A stretch of DNA of 17,668 bases. It comes from Iamia sp038233335. GTDB lineage: Bacteria; Actinomycetota; Acidimicrobiia; Acidimicrobiales; Iamiaceae. Numbering within the stretch: position 1 is the first letter of the stretch; every line of letters begins with the position of its first letter. The position numbers and the translations under genes were made by a program. Location: positions 1 to 17,668 of the forward strand of contig JBBSME010000063.1 of the NCBI GenBank assembly GCA_038233335.1, in the 5' to 3' direction. Positions 8,361 to 15,750 of the stretch are shown here, piece by piece. The notes under the pieces are model-generated. The model saw only the letters and a list, made by a program, of their open reading frames with translations, made no database searches and was not told the DNA's origin.

Positions 8361-9710
8361 TCAGGAGCCACCGAGGAGGTCGAGGGCGACGGCTTCCCAC
8401 ATCTCGGTCGAGAGTCGGAGCGACTCCACGTCGACCCGCTCGTCGTCCCCGTGGAACATCCGCCCGAAGTCCTCGTAGCGCAGGTGCCGGCTGAACAGCC
8501 CGAAGCCGTAGGCGGTGGCACCCAGGCGCCGGAAGAAGCGGGCGTCGGTGGCGCCCGCGATCAGCATGGGCACGTTCTGGCTGCCCTCGTAGAAGCGGCC
8601 CGCGACGCGGGCCAGTGAGTCCCACAGCGGCGAGTCGATGGGCGACTCGGTGGCGGGGTCGAAGACCGACGGCTCGATCTCCACCTCGTCGCGGAGGTCG
8701 CCGATCGCCTCCAGCAAGACGACCTCCACCGCGTCGCGGTCGTGCCCCGGCAGGGTGCGCACGTCGACCTCGAGGGTGACCTCGTCGGGGATGGTGTTCA
8801 CCTTGGCCCCGCCGTGGGCGATGTTCGGGCTCATGGTCGTGTGGGTGCAGGCGTGGAACAGGCGGGCTGCGCCGAGGGGCAGCTCCTCCAGTCGCTCGTC
8901 GATGCGATCGGGGTCGAGCAGCGGTGCGGTGGCCTCCTCCGGCAGTCCCATGGATGCGAGGTAGCGCTGCCACACCTCGCCGATGTGCGCCTCGGGTCGG
9001 TGCTGCGAGATGCGCCGCACGACCTCCGCGGCCTTCACCAGCGCGTTGTCGGACTTGTAGGGCTGGGACCCGTGGCCGGCGGTGCCCCGCACGGTGATGC
9101 GGCACCAGTAGCAGCCCTTCTCGCCCACCATCACGGGGAGCTTCGTCCCGGCGGGGCTGTTCATCGGGATGCCGCCGGACTCGGTGAGCACGTAGTCGGA
9201 GCGCACTGCATCCAGCTCGTGGTCCGCCAGGTGGCGCGCGCCCCACGTCCCGGCCGCCTCCTCGTCGGCGACCGCGGCGAACACCAGGGTCCCATCCGGC
9301 TGCCACCCTCGCGACGCGAGTCGGCGGACGGCGACGGCCATGGACGAGGTCAGGTTCAACATGTCGACCGCACCCCGACCCCACACCTCGCCGTCGACCA
9401 GCTCGCCGCCGAAGGGGTCGCGCTGCCACCGCTCCTCGCTGACGGGGACGACGTCGAGGTGGCCGAGCAGGGTGAGGGTGGGGGCCGACGGGTCGCGGCC
9501 CTCGATGCGCCCGACGAGGCTCTGGCGCCCGGGCTGGGGCTCGTACACCTCGACGTTGAGCCCGCTGCCCTCCAGGTGCGCCCGCAGGGTGTCGACCGAA
9601 CGGCTCTCCTCCCCGGAGGCGACGGTGCCGTCGTTCACGCACCGGTTGCGGATCAGGTGCTGGAGGAGGTCGGTGACCTCGGCGGTGGGGTTGTCGACGG
9701 AGGTGACCAT
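8361..9710 (-). CDS. M20-family zinc metallopeptidase / amidohydrolase (ArgE/DapE/ACY1-like)
   Basis: M20 enzymes use two zinc ions to cleave amide bonds of small peptides or N-acyl amino acids. The 449-residue product has LLGHLDVVP (H84, D86), GRGAVDML (bridging D116), VADEEAAG (general base E150, then E151), LTESGG (E177) and the C-terminal His ligand in MFHGDDERV (H420). The central lid/dimerisation domain includes GTAGHGSQP. All catalytic and metal positions are present, so it should be active; length fits family M20A. No signal peptide is seen. The exact substrate is not readable. The ATG at 9708-9710 is chosen because TAGGTT lies exactly 7 bases upstream; the TTG at 9728 would place that -10 inside the gene. 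Confidence 0.92.
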   Translation of the reverse strand: MVTSVDNPTAEVTDLLQHLIRNRCVNDGTVASGEESRSVDTLRAHLEGSGLNVEVYEPQPGRQSLVGRIEGRDPSAPTLTLLGHLDVVPVSEERWQRDPFGGELVDGEVWGRGAVDMLNLTSSMAVAVRRLASRGWQPDGTLVFAAVADEEAAGTWGARHLADHELDAVRSDYVLTESGGIPMNSPAGTKLPVMVGEKGCYWCRITVRGTAGHGSQPYKSDNALVKAAEVVRRISQHRPEAHIGEVWQRYLASMGLPEEATAPLLDPDRIDERLEELPLGAARLFHACTHTTMSPNIAHGGAKVNTIPDEVTLEVDVRTLPGHDRDAVEVVLLEAIGDLRDEVEIEPSVFDPATESPIDSPLWDSLARVAGRFYEGSQNVPMLIAGATDARFFRRLGATAYGFGLFSRHLRYEDFGRMFHGDDERVDVESLRLSTEMWEAVALDLLGGS

Positions 9711-9717
9711 GGTGCGG

Positions 9718-9723
9718 AACCTA
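9718..9723 (-). promoter_or_regulatory. -10 element of the M20 peptidase gene (leaderless)
   Basis: The minus strand reads TAGGTT, then 7 bases, then ATG. It decides the start codon of the peptidase. Confidence 0.62.
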
Positions 9724-9881
9724 TCCAAGGAGCGACCTCGGTCGTGCCTCCGGTGCGCCTCCCAGCGGCCACGAGCGGCGGGCCGCTGGTGCCGTCAGCG
9801 GGCCGCGGGTGGCACGCGCTGCGACGCCCGGACCTACTCGTCGGAGGTCGCCATCCGCGCCAGCCCTTGACGGGCGTAGTT

Positions 9882-9887
9882 GACTCT
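9882..9887 (+). promoter_or_regulatory. Weak -10-like hexamer for the NYN-S1 gene
   Basis: GACTCT lies 7 bases before the ATG at 9895. Only the A at position 2 and the final T match TANNNT. A better-looking TAGTTG (9878-9883) sits too far from the start for the leaderless spacing. The 184-base divergent gap also holds a CCGCTG/CAGCGG inverted repeat at 9783-9801. Confidence 0.25.
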
Positions 9888-9894
9888 GACCGAC

Positions 9895-11448
9895 ATGCCC
9901 GACGCCAACGACATCCGCGACCACGTCATCGTCGACGGGTCCAACATCGCCACCGAGGGCCGCTCTCTGCCGAGCCTGGCCCAGCTGGACGAGGCGGTGC
10001 GCGCCTTCCTCGATGAGTACCCGCAGGTGCGGATCACCGCAGTCGTCGATGCGACCTTCGCCCATCGCATCGACTCGTCCGAGAAGCCGGCCTACGAGCA
10101 GGCCATCCTCGACGGCGACCTGGTCGCCCCGCCGGCTGGCGCGGTCGGTCGGGGGGATGCCTTCGTCCTGGCCATCGCCCACAAGGCGTCGGCCACCGTG
10201 CTCTCCAACGACTCCTTCCAGGAGTTCCACGGCGAGTACCCCTGGGTCTTCGACGAGGGCCGCCTCATCGGAGGCAAGCCGGTCGACGGCGTCGGTTGGG
10301 TCTTCGTCGTGCGCTCCCCGGTCCGTGGCCCCGTGAGCCGCAAGGCGCAGCGGTCGGGAGGGGGCAACAGGGGCAAGGGTGGCGGCAAGGGACGTCAGAC
10401 CAAGGCCCAGAAGGCCGAAGAGGCCAAGGCCGTCGAGGCCGAGGTGGCGGCTCGTCGGGCCCGTTCGGCTCCGGCCCGCGGCAAGGGCGGACGGACCAAG
10501 AAGGACGAGAGCGACTCCCTTGCGGCAGAGGCGGCCGAGGAGATGGCCCAGAAGGAGGCCGACGCCGCAGCCCCCACCCAGGGTCAGCGGTCCCGTCGCG
10601 GCGGCCGCAAGGGCGGCGGCGGTGCGACGCCCAAGGACTCCGGCAAGGACTCCGGGAAGAGCTCGGGCAAGGACTCCGGGAAGAGCTCGGGCAAGGACTC
10701 CGGCAGAGGGTCCGACAAGCGCTCCCAGGGCAAGGACAAGAGCTCCAAGGGCAAGGACCAAGGCGATGGCGGTGGTCGGCGGCGCGGGGGGAAGGCCCCC
10801 GAGACGATCAACGAGCCCGGGCCCTTCGTGGCCTTCGTGAGCGAGCACCCCGTCGGAAGCGTGGTCGAGGCGGTCGTCGACCGGTTCTCTTCTCACGGTG
10901 CGTACGTGGCCGTCGACGACACGCAGTGCTACGTGCCGCTGCGCTCGATGGCCGACCCCCCGCCCCGCAGCGCCCGAGCGGTGCTGACGGTCGGGGAGTC
11001 CCGGACCTTCGTCGTCGACGCGTTCGATGCGCCGCGACGAAGCATCGACCTGGCTGTGCCAGGTCACGAGGTGGCGGAGAGCGCTGCCAGCCCACCGAAC
11101 CCTGCCGAGGAGGCAACCCAAGTGGCACCCGCCAAGAAGAAGGCTGCGACCAAGAAGAAGGCCGCAGCCAAGAAGGCACCAGCCAAGAAGGCGCCCGCCA
11201 AGAAGAAGGCGCCGGCCAAGAAGAAGGCTGCGGCCAAGAAGGCGCCGGCCAAGAAGAAGGCGCCGGCGAAGAAGAAGGCAGCTGCGAAGAAGGCGCCCGC
11301 GAAGAAGAAGGCGCCGGCCAAGAAGAAGGCTGCGGCCAAGAAGGCACCGGCCAAGAAGAAGGCTGCCGCCAAGAAGGCGCCCGCGAAGAAGAAGGCTGCG
11401 GCCAAGAAGGCCCCGGCCAAGAAGGCGGCCGCCCGGAAGCGGCGCTGA
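9895..11448 (+). CDS. NYN (Zc3h12a-like) ribonuclease domain fused to an S1-like domain and a histone-H1-like Lys/Ala tail
   Basis: The product is 517 residues. Residues 8-140 form a PIN/NYN-type nuclease domain with VIVDGSNIA (D14, N17), VVDATF (D52), GRGDAFVLAIA (D88) and LSNDSFQEF (N105, D106), matching the acidic set of Zc3h12a-like RNases. A highly basic low-complexity linker (about 145-305) contains a KDSGKSSG repeat. Residues about 307-395 (GPFVAFVSEHPVGSVVEAVVDRF, then HGAYVAVDDTQCYVPL) look like an S1/OB RNA-binding domain. Residues 411-517 are almost only Ala, Lys and Pro in APAKKK and AAAKK units ending in RKRR, like histone H1 or the mycobacterial HupB tail. It is probably a nucleic-acid-bound RNase; the target is unknown. 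The ATG at 9895 is favoured over the TTG at 9880, which only adds five residues. Base use in the tail is strongly AAG-biased because of the repeats. Confidence 0.82.
   Translation: MPDANDIRDHVIVDGSNIATEGRSLPSLAQLDEAVRAFLDEYPQVRITAVVDATFAHRIDSSEKPAYEQAILDGDLVAPPAGAVGRGDAFVLAIAHKASATVLSNDSFQEFHGEYPWVFDEGRLIGGKPVDGVGWVFVVRSPVRGPVSRKAQRSGGGNRGKGGGKGRQTKAQKAEEAKAVEAEVAARRARSAPARGKGGRTKKDESDSLAAEAAEEMAQKEADAAAPTQGQRSRRGGRKGGGGATPKDSGKDSGKSSGKDSGKSSGKDSGRGSDKRSQGKDKSSKGKDQGDGGGRRRGGKAPETINEPGPFVAFVSEHPVGSVVEAVVDRFSSHGAYVAVDDTQCYVPLRSMADPPPRSARAVLTVGESRTFVVDAFDAPRRSIDLAVPGHEVAESAASPPNPAEEATQVAPAKKKAATKKKAAAKKAPAKKAPAKKKAPAKKKAAAKKAPAKKKAPAKKKAAAKKAPAKKKAPAKKKAAAKKAPAKKKAAAKKAPAKKKAAAKKAPAKKAAARKRR
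10633..10704 (+). repeat. 24-base tandem repeat inside the NYN-S1 linker
   Basis: Two full 24-base copies (10645-10668 and 10669-10692) are flanked by half copies at 10633-10644 and 10693-10704. Each full copy encodes KDSGKSSG. The unit is a multiple of three, so copy changes would keep the frame. Confidence 0.85.
11125..11433 (+). repeat. Degenerate 15/18-base repeats encoding the Lys/Ala/Pro tail
   Basis: Alternating units encode APAKKK (18 bases) and AAAKK (15 bases). Lysine is AAG throughout while Ala varies among GCG, GCC, GCT and GCA, so protein sequence is more conserved than DNA. The array covers the last fifth of the NYN-S1 protein. Confidence 0.88.
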
Positions 11449-11467
11449 CCTTCCCGGGCGAGGGTGC

Positions 11468-11497
11468 CGGGGGAGGGGCGATGGCGCCCTTCCCCCG
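11468..11497 (+). terminator. Strong hairpin terminator after the NYN-S1 gene
   Basis: Bases 11468-11480 pair with 11485-11497 as a 13-bp stem (one G-T pair) around the loop ATGG, starting 20 bases after the stop. There is no T run, but the stem is the strongest in the window. Confidence 0.65.
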
Positions 11498-11529
11498 ACG
11501 ACTCGTCCCGGCCGGGCGACGTCCCGCTC

Positions 11530-11535
11530 TAGGGT
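11530..11535 (+). promoter_or_regulatory. -10 element of exonuclease III gene (leaderless)
   Basis: TAGGGT is followed by 7 bases and then the GTG start of the exonuclease III gene. Confidence 0.65.
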
Positions 11536-11542
11536 CGGTGCA

Positions 11543-12325
11543 GTGCGCATCGCCACCTGGAACGTCAACTCGCTGAAGGTCAGGCTGCTGCGGGTCGAGG
11601 AGTGGTTGGGCTACGCCCAGCCCGACGTCCTCTGCCTGCAGGAGACCAAGCTGGCCGACGGCGCCTTCCCCGCGCTCGCCTTCGAGGCGCTGGGGTACGA
11701 GACCGCTCACCACGGCGAGGGTCGCTGGAACGGAGTGGCCGTCCTCAGCCGGGTGGGCCTCGACGAGGTGGTCGCCGGCTTCGGCGACGACGCTGAGCCC
11801 GACCCCCAGGCCCGGCTCCTGTGGGCCACCTGTGGCGGTGTCCGGGTGGCCAGCGCCTACGTGCCCAACGGGCGGTCCCTCGACGACGACCACTACCAGT
11901 ACAAGCTGGCCTGGCTTGAGCGGCTGCGCCGTCGCCTCGACGCCGACCACGATCCGAGCGAACCGCTGGTGGTCGCGGGCGACTGGAACATCGCGCCCAC
12001 CGACGACGACGTGTGGGACCCGGCCGAGTTCGTCGGTGCCACCCATGTCAGCGAGGCCGAGCGAGCCGCCCTCGGCTCGCTCCTCGACTGGGGCCTGGAA
12101 GACACGTTCCGTCTGGTGCAGCCTGAGAGCGGGCTGTTCTCGTGGTGGGACTATCGCGCCGGCAACTTCCACAAGCGCAAGGGCATGCGCATCGACCTCC
12201 TGCTGGCCAGCGCGCCGGTCGCCCGTGGGGTCACCTTCAGCCTCATCGACCGCCAGGCCCGCAAGGGCAGCCAGCCCAGCGACCACGCGCCTGTCCTCAT
12301 CGACGTCGACCTCGACGCCGCCTGA
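11543..12325 (+). CDS. xth: Exodeoxyribonuclease III / AP endonuclease (Xth family)
   Basis: Exonuclease III cleaves DNA at abasic sites and removes blocked 3' ends in base-excision repair. The 260-residue product (E. coli Xth is 268) has all the metal and catalytic motifs of the exonuclease-endonuclease-phosphatase fold: IATWNVNS (N7), LQETK (E34), ASAYVPNG (Y106, N109), GDWNIAP (D147, N149) and the terminal SDHAP (D247, H248), plus WWDYR and the RIDLLL strand. It is cytoplasmic with no extra domains. The GTG start is set by VRIATWNVNSLKVR, the usual N-terminus, and by TAGGGT 7 bases upstream. The thioesterase gene follows after 13 bases and is probably co-transcribed. Confidence 0.96.
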   Translation: MRIATWNVNSLKVRLLRVEEWLGYAQPDVLCLQETKLADGAFPALAFEALGYETAHHGEGRWNGVAVLSRVGLDEVVAGFGDDAEPDPQARLLWATCGGVRVASAYVPNGRSLDDDHYQYKLAWLERLRRRLDADHDPSEPLVVAGDWNIAPTDDDVWDPAEFVGATHVSEAERAALGSLLDWGLEDTFRLVQPESGLFSWWDYRAGNFHKRKGMRIDLLLASAPVARGVTFSLIDRQARKGSQPSDHAPVLIDVDLDAA

Positions 12326-12328
12326 CCC

Positions 12329-12333
12329 GGGAG
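12329..12333 (+). promoter_or_regulatory. Shine-Dalgarno-like site for the thioesterase gene
   Basis: GGGAG lies 5 bases before the GTG at 12339, inside the 13-base gap after exonuclease III. It is one of the few convincing Shine-Dalgarno sequences here and belongs to an operon-internal gene. Confidence 0.5.
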
Positions 12334-12338
12334 CCCCC

Positions 12339-13046
12339 GTGGACGACACCACCCCTCAGATCCCCGTCTCGCCCCGCGTCATGTCGCAGTCCGATGTCGA
12401 CCTGACCCCCCGCCGCGCTGCGCTCCGGAGGATCGCGGCGGCGAACCGCGCCCTCATGGAGGACCTGATCGGGACCGATGTCGCCCCCGAGGACCTGGAG
12501 GGGGTGGCCGAGGAGCTCGAGGCGCTGGAGGTGCGGTTCCACCAGGACCGGCCGCGCAGCACCTACGAGGGCATGGCCGAGGCGGCCATGTCGGGCGGGG
12601 CCATCGAGCCCTTCTTCGACCACTCGCCGCTCATCGGCCTGGCCAACCCGCTGGCCCCTCCCATCCACGTCGAGATCGAGGACGACATGGTGACGGGCCG
12701 GGTCACCTTCGGTGCCGTGTACGAAGGGCCGCCCGGGTGCGTCCACGGGGGCTACGTCGCCGCCGCGTTCGACGAGATCCTCGGCTCGGCCCAGACCTTC
12801 TCCGGCGCGCCGGGGATGACCGGCCGGCTCACGGTGAGCTACCGCCGACCGACCCCACTGCACGCCCCGCTCGTGATCGAGGGCTGGTTCGACCGACGCG
12901 AGGGCCGCAAGATCTTCACCAAGGGTCGGATCCTCGACGGCGACGCGGTCACGGCTGAGGCCGAGGGCCTGTTCATCACCATCGATCCGGCGAAGTTCCG
13001 CTCATTGGCCGACGACTTCAACCGTCGTCTGGCCGGCGACGGCTGA
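12339..13046 (+). CDS. Hotdog-fold (PaaI/4HBT-like) thioesterase-family protein
   Basis: The 235-residue product has a 4HBT hotdog core in its C-terminal two-thirds: VTGRVTFGAVYEGPPGCVHGGYVAAAFDEILG with H136-G137-G138 and the acidic D145/E146 on the central helix, then RLTVSYRRPTPLHAPLVIEGWFDRREGRKIFTKGRI. These enzymes hydrolyse acyl-CoA thioesters. An N-terminal helical region of about 100 residues (PRRAALRRIAAANRALMEDLIG onward) is longer than in minimal PaaI proteins. The substrate is not readable. The GTG at 12339 follows the exonuclease III stop by 13 bases with a Shine-Dalgarno-like GGGAG, which points to a bicistronic mRNA; no functional link to DNA repair is evident. It converges on the DUF2505 gene with a 28-base gap and no clear terminator. 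Confidence 0.87.
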   Translation: MDDTTPQIPVSPRVMSQSDVDLTPRRAALRRIAAANRALMEDLIGTDVAPEDLEGVAEELEALEVRFHQDRPRSTYEGMAEAAMSGGAIEPFFDHSPLIGLANPLAPPIHVEIEDDMVTGRVTFGAVYEGPPGCVHGGYVAAAFDEILGSAQTFSGAPGMTGRLTVSYRRPTPLHAPLVIEGWFDRREGRKIFTKGRILDGDAVTAEAEGLFITIDPAKFRSLADDFNRRLAGDG

Positions 13047-13074
13047 GGTCCACCGCCGGCCGCGCCCTAGCGCG

Positions 13075-13560
13075 TCAGCTGAGGTACTCCTCCACGGCTT
13101 GGGCCTCGACGGTGAGGTGCTCCGACAGCCCACTGACGATCGCCTTCTCGACCGCACCCGCCACCAGCAGCGCCTTGACCTTGAGCTCGCCTTCGATCCG
13201 GCGCACCGTCCCGGCGCCCTCCGGTGCGTACCGGTAGGTGCCCGAGCAGCGGAGGCGATCGACATAGTGGTCGGGGTGGAGTCGCACCGAGACCGTGAGG
13301 GCGTCGAGGTCGTGGACCGACTGCTCCACCCAGGTGAGCCTGTCGGGGTCGACGACCGCGGTGACGGCGGGGGAGAGGTCGGCGATGAACTGGTAGCGGA
13401 TGCGGAGGGTCACGTTGCGGCCGTCCTGCTCCCGGCTGAGGACCTCGGGCGGCCCCAGGCGGTCCGAGCCGGTGAGCACTTCGTACAGCTCGGCGCTGGC
13501 GTAGGCCTCGGCCACCTCCTGAGGCGTGGCGGCGATGGTCTGGGTCACGTCGAAGCGCAC
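13075..13560 (-). CDS. DUF2505 family protein (SRPBCC/START-like fold)
   Basis: The 161-residue product begins MRFDVTQTIAATPQEVAEAYASAELYEVLTG and has the helix-grip pattern of DUF2505 (PF10698) proteins, common in actinobacteria and of unknown function. Related folds bind hydrophobic ligands in a central pocket. No signal peptide or catalytic residues are seen. The GTG at 13558-13560 gives the usual family N-terminus. Unlike most genes here it has no TANNNT at leaderless spacing and no clear Shine-Dalgarno sequence. It follows uvrD2 by 52 bases on the same strand, with a perfect hairpin in between, so its expression may depend on read-through. Confidence 0.85.
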   Translation of the reverse strand: MRFDVTQTIAATPQEVAEAYASAELYEVLTGSDRLGPPEVLSREQDGRNVTLRIRYQFIADLSPAVTAVVDPDRLTWVEQSVHDLDALTVSVRLHPDHYVDRLRCSGTYRYAPEGAGTVRRIEGELKVKALLVAGAVEKAIVSGLSEHLTVEAQAVEEYLS

Positions 13561-13579
13561 GTGGTCTCTTGCGGTGGTC

Positions 13580-13604
13580 GGGACGACCGCTCGGCCGTCG
13601 TCCC
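13580..13604 (-). terminator. Intercistronic hairpin between uvrD2 and the DUF2505 gene
   Basis: GGGACGAC and GTCGTCCC form a perfect 8-bp stem with a 9-base loop, starting 8 bases past the uvrD2 stop on the minus strand. It could terminate, attenuate or stabilise the mRNA. No T run follows. Confidence 0.5.
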
Positions 13605-13612
13605 AGGATGGA

Positions 13613-15598
13613 TCATGGGTGAGCCTCCTGCGTCACGCCCGAGCGGTGATCGAGCACCACGGCCAGGAGCGACGCGCCGTGGGCATCGACGATCATGGGC
13701 CCCATGCCCCGCACGTCGGTCAGCTCGGCCTCGTCGGACGGTGCCTTGCGGGCGACCTCGGCCACCATCCGATCGCTCAGCACGACCGATGGCGGCACAC
13801 CGGCGCGCCGCGCCGTCTCGGCCCGCCACTCCCTGAGGGCGGCCAGGAGGGCGGAGGGCCCGTCGGTCGGCCCCGACCGGGTCAGGGCACGACGGGCCTG
13901 GGCCAGGCCCGGCTTCGGCGGCGCCGGGCGGTTGGCCTCGGCCAACAGGGCGCGGGCCTCGTCCAGGACGGCCAGGTAGGGGGAGGGTCGGCGACGGACC
14001 TCGCGGTCGCGCAGGGTGCGCTGTTGGGCCCAGGACAGCTTGAGGACGTCTTCGGCCCGGGTCAGGGCCACGTGCAGGAGCCGCTGCTCCTCGGCCTCGG
14101 CCTCGGGCGTGCGGGCGTGGCTGATGGGCACGTAGCCGTCCTCCAGGCCGGCCACGTGGACGACGGGCCACTCCAGGCCCTTGGCCGCGTGGAAGGTGAC
14201 CACGTCGATGGCGTCGCCCCTGCGTCCCGGGCCGTCGGCCCCGATGGCGTGGGCGATCCAGCCTCGGAGAGCCCCGGCCTTCGCGGTGGGGTCGGTGGCG
14301 TCGAGGTCGCGGGCCAGGCGGAGCAGGGCGCCGAGGTCGTCGGCCCGGCCGTCCTCGCCTGCGGCCTCGGCCTCGATGAGCAGGGCCTCGAGGTCGCCCA
14401 CCGCCATGCGCAAGGGGCGGTGGCGGTCGGAGGTGAGGGCTTTGAGCGCGTCCCGGACAGCCGGACGCTGGAGGAGGGGGTCGGCGCCGCGGCGGCGCAC
14501 CGGGATGCGGGCCGCGACCAGGGCCTCCTCGATGAGGTCCATCTGGTTGTTGGTGCGGACCAGCACCGCCTGGCGATCCCAGCGGGCCCCCGGCGGGTGG
14601 GCCAGGCGGGCGGCGGCGGCGATGCCGTGGGCCTCCTCGGCATCGGTGGCGTAGGCGGTGATCGTGGGCACCACCCCGGGGCCGCGCCGCGCCACCATCC
14701 GGGAGGGCTGTCGCCCCAGTGCCGCTCCGGCCAGGTGGAGGATCTGCGGGCTGGAGCGGTAGTTGGCCGTGAGCTCCACGACGGTGGCGCCCGGGTGGGT
14801 CCGTGAGAAGCGGGTGAGGTAGCCGGCGTCGGCGCCGTTCCAACGGTAGATCGCCTGCCGGGGGTCACCGACCACGCACAGGTCGGGCCGCTCGCCCCGC
14901 CACGCCTCCAGCAGCTGGTGCTGGAGCGGGTTCACATCCTGGAACTCGTCGACGAAGAGGTGGCGGAACCGCCACCGCTGGGCCGCGGCGAAGGCCGGGT
15001 CGGCCTCCAGCGCCTCTGCGCAGGCCGACAGGATGTCGTCGAAGTCCACCACCCCTCGGCGCCGCTTCTCGGTCTCGTAGGCCGCGTAGTCCTGGGCCAC
15101 CCGCTCCAGCGGGGCACCGATCCGGCGATCGGCCTGGTGGGCGGCGTGGGCGTAGTCGTCGGGTCGCACCCGTCGGGCCCGAGCCCACTCGATCTCGGTG
15201 GCCATCTCCCGGGGTCCGAGTCCACCTCGTCCCGGGAGCGACCGCAGTAGGCGCACCTTGCTCTCCAGGAGGCCCGGCACCGGCCGGCCGCGGTCGGCCC
15301 ACAGGGTCAGCAGCTGGGCCCAGGCGATGCCGTGGAAGGTGCCGACCGTGGGCCGGTCGCGCAAGCCGAGGGCGCCGAGCCGGGCCCCCATCTCGGTGGC
15401 GGCCTTGCGGGTGAAGGTGAGGGCCAGGACGTAGCGGGGATCCGCGCTGCCCTCGGCCGCCCGGTGGGCGATGCGTCGGGTGAGGACCCGGGTCTTCCCC
15501 GACCCCGCCCCGGCCAGGATGCACAGGGGCTGGCCCGGGTCGATGACGGCCCGGCGCTGCTCGGCGTCCAGGCCGGCCAGCAGTCCGGGTCCGTCCAC
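13613..15598 (-). CDS. uvrD2: UvrD2-type superfamily 1A DNA helicase with C-terminal HRDC domain
   Basis: UvrD-type helicases unwind DNA 3'-5' using ATP in repair and replication. The 661-residue product has Walker A AGAGSGKT (29-36, K35), motif Ia LALTFTRKAATEM, GTFHGIAW, Walker B-like LFVDEFQDVNP (about 214-224), GDPRQAIYRWNGA, ELTANYRSS, TFHAAKGLEWPVV and LLHVALTRAE (about 512). The last 80 or so residues (LLAALREWRAETARRAGVPPSVVLSDRMVAEVA) form an HRDC domain, the combination typical of actinobacterial UvrD2. The tetracysteine motif described between the helicase and HRDC parts of mycobacterial UvrD2 is absent: no Cys occurs in that region. The GTG at 15596-15598 is chosen over an upstream GTG at 15631 because TAGGCT lies exactly 7 bases before it. 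The gene is divergent from the zincin gene. Confidence 0.93.
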   Translation of the reverse strand: MDGPGLLAGLDAEQRRAVIDPGQPLCILAGAGSGKTRVLTRRIAHRAAEGSADPRYVLALTFTRKAATEMGARLGALGLRDRPTVGTFHGIAWAQLLTLWADRGRPVPGLLESKVRLLRSLPGRGGLGPREMATEIEWARARRVRPDDYAHAAHQADRRIGAPLERVAQDYAAYETEKRRRGVVDFDDILSACAEALEADPAFAAAQRWRFRHLFVDEFQDVNPLQHQLLEAWRGERPDLCVVGDPRQAIYRWNGADAGYLTRFSRTHPGATVVELTANYRSSPQILHLAGAALGRQPSRMVARRGPGVVPTITAYATDAEEAHGIAAAARLAHPPGARWDRQAVLVRTNNQMDLIEEALVAARIPVRRRGADPLLQRPAVRDALKALTSDRHRPLRMAVGDLEALLIEAEAAGEDGRADDLGALLRLARDLDATDPTAKAGALRGWIAHAIGADGPGRRGDAIDVVTFHAAKGLEWPVVHVAGLEDGYVPISHARTPEAEAEEQRLLHVALTRAEDVLKLSWAQQRTLRDREVRRRPSPYLAVLDEARALLAEANRPAPPKPGLAQARRALTRSGPTDGPSALLAALREWRAETARRAGVPPSVVLSDRMVAEVARKAPSDEAELTDVRGMGPMIVDAHGASLLAVVLDHRSGVTQEAHP

Positions 15599-15605
15599 GC
15601 TGCGC

Positions 15606-15611
15606 AGCCTA
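15606..15611 (-). promoter_or_regulatory. -10 element of uvrD2 (leaderless)
   Basis: The minus strand reads TAGGCT, then 7 bases, then GTG. It decides the uvrD2 start. Confidence 0.65.
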
Positions 15612-15744
15612 CGAGACGGGTGCGACACCAAGCTCGGCTACGGGATCTGTGTGGTGGGACCGGGTGGTACCTAGGGGTCCTCCTCGGCTGCGCCTCGGAG
15701 AGGGCCCGTGCTGGCCGGGTCGCCTCGCCTGGCGGCTCGGCTCC

Positions 15745-15750
15745 TAGGGT
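15745..15750 (+). promoter_or_regulatory. -10 element of the zincin gene (leaderless)
   Basis: TAGGGT is followed by 7 bases and then ATG. It fixes the start among several upstream in-frame possibilities. Confidence 0.65.

Noticed and set aside
9711..9728. TTG start at 9728 for the M20 peptidase
   Set aside because: The ATG at 9710 lies 7 bases after TAGGTT, matching the spacing at other genes here.
11064..11420. Minus-strand frame reading as repeated Phe/Ala/Leu hydrophobic stretches that looks like a membrane protein
   Set aside because: It is the exact complement of the Lys/Ala tail repeats and has no independent start signal.
9721..11568. Long minus-strand frame opposite the NYN-S1 gene, rich in Leu/Gly/Arg
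   Set aside because: It mirrors the Lys/Ala repeats. The plus-strand frame contains the conserved nuclease and S1 motifs.
13047..13074. Bidirectional terminator between the thioesterase and DUF2505 genes
   Set aside because: Only a 4-bp CGCG/CGCG stem is visible; too weak to call.
15599..15631. Upstream GTG start for uvrD2
   Set aside because: The GTG at 15598 lies 7 bases after TAGGCT and gives a family-like N-terminus.
15672..15677. TAGGGG hexamer in the uvrD2-zincin gap as a third promoter
   Set aside because: It lacks the final T in the hexamer frame and is about 80 bases from any start codon.
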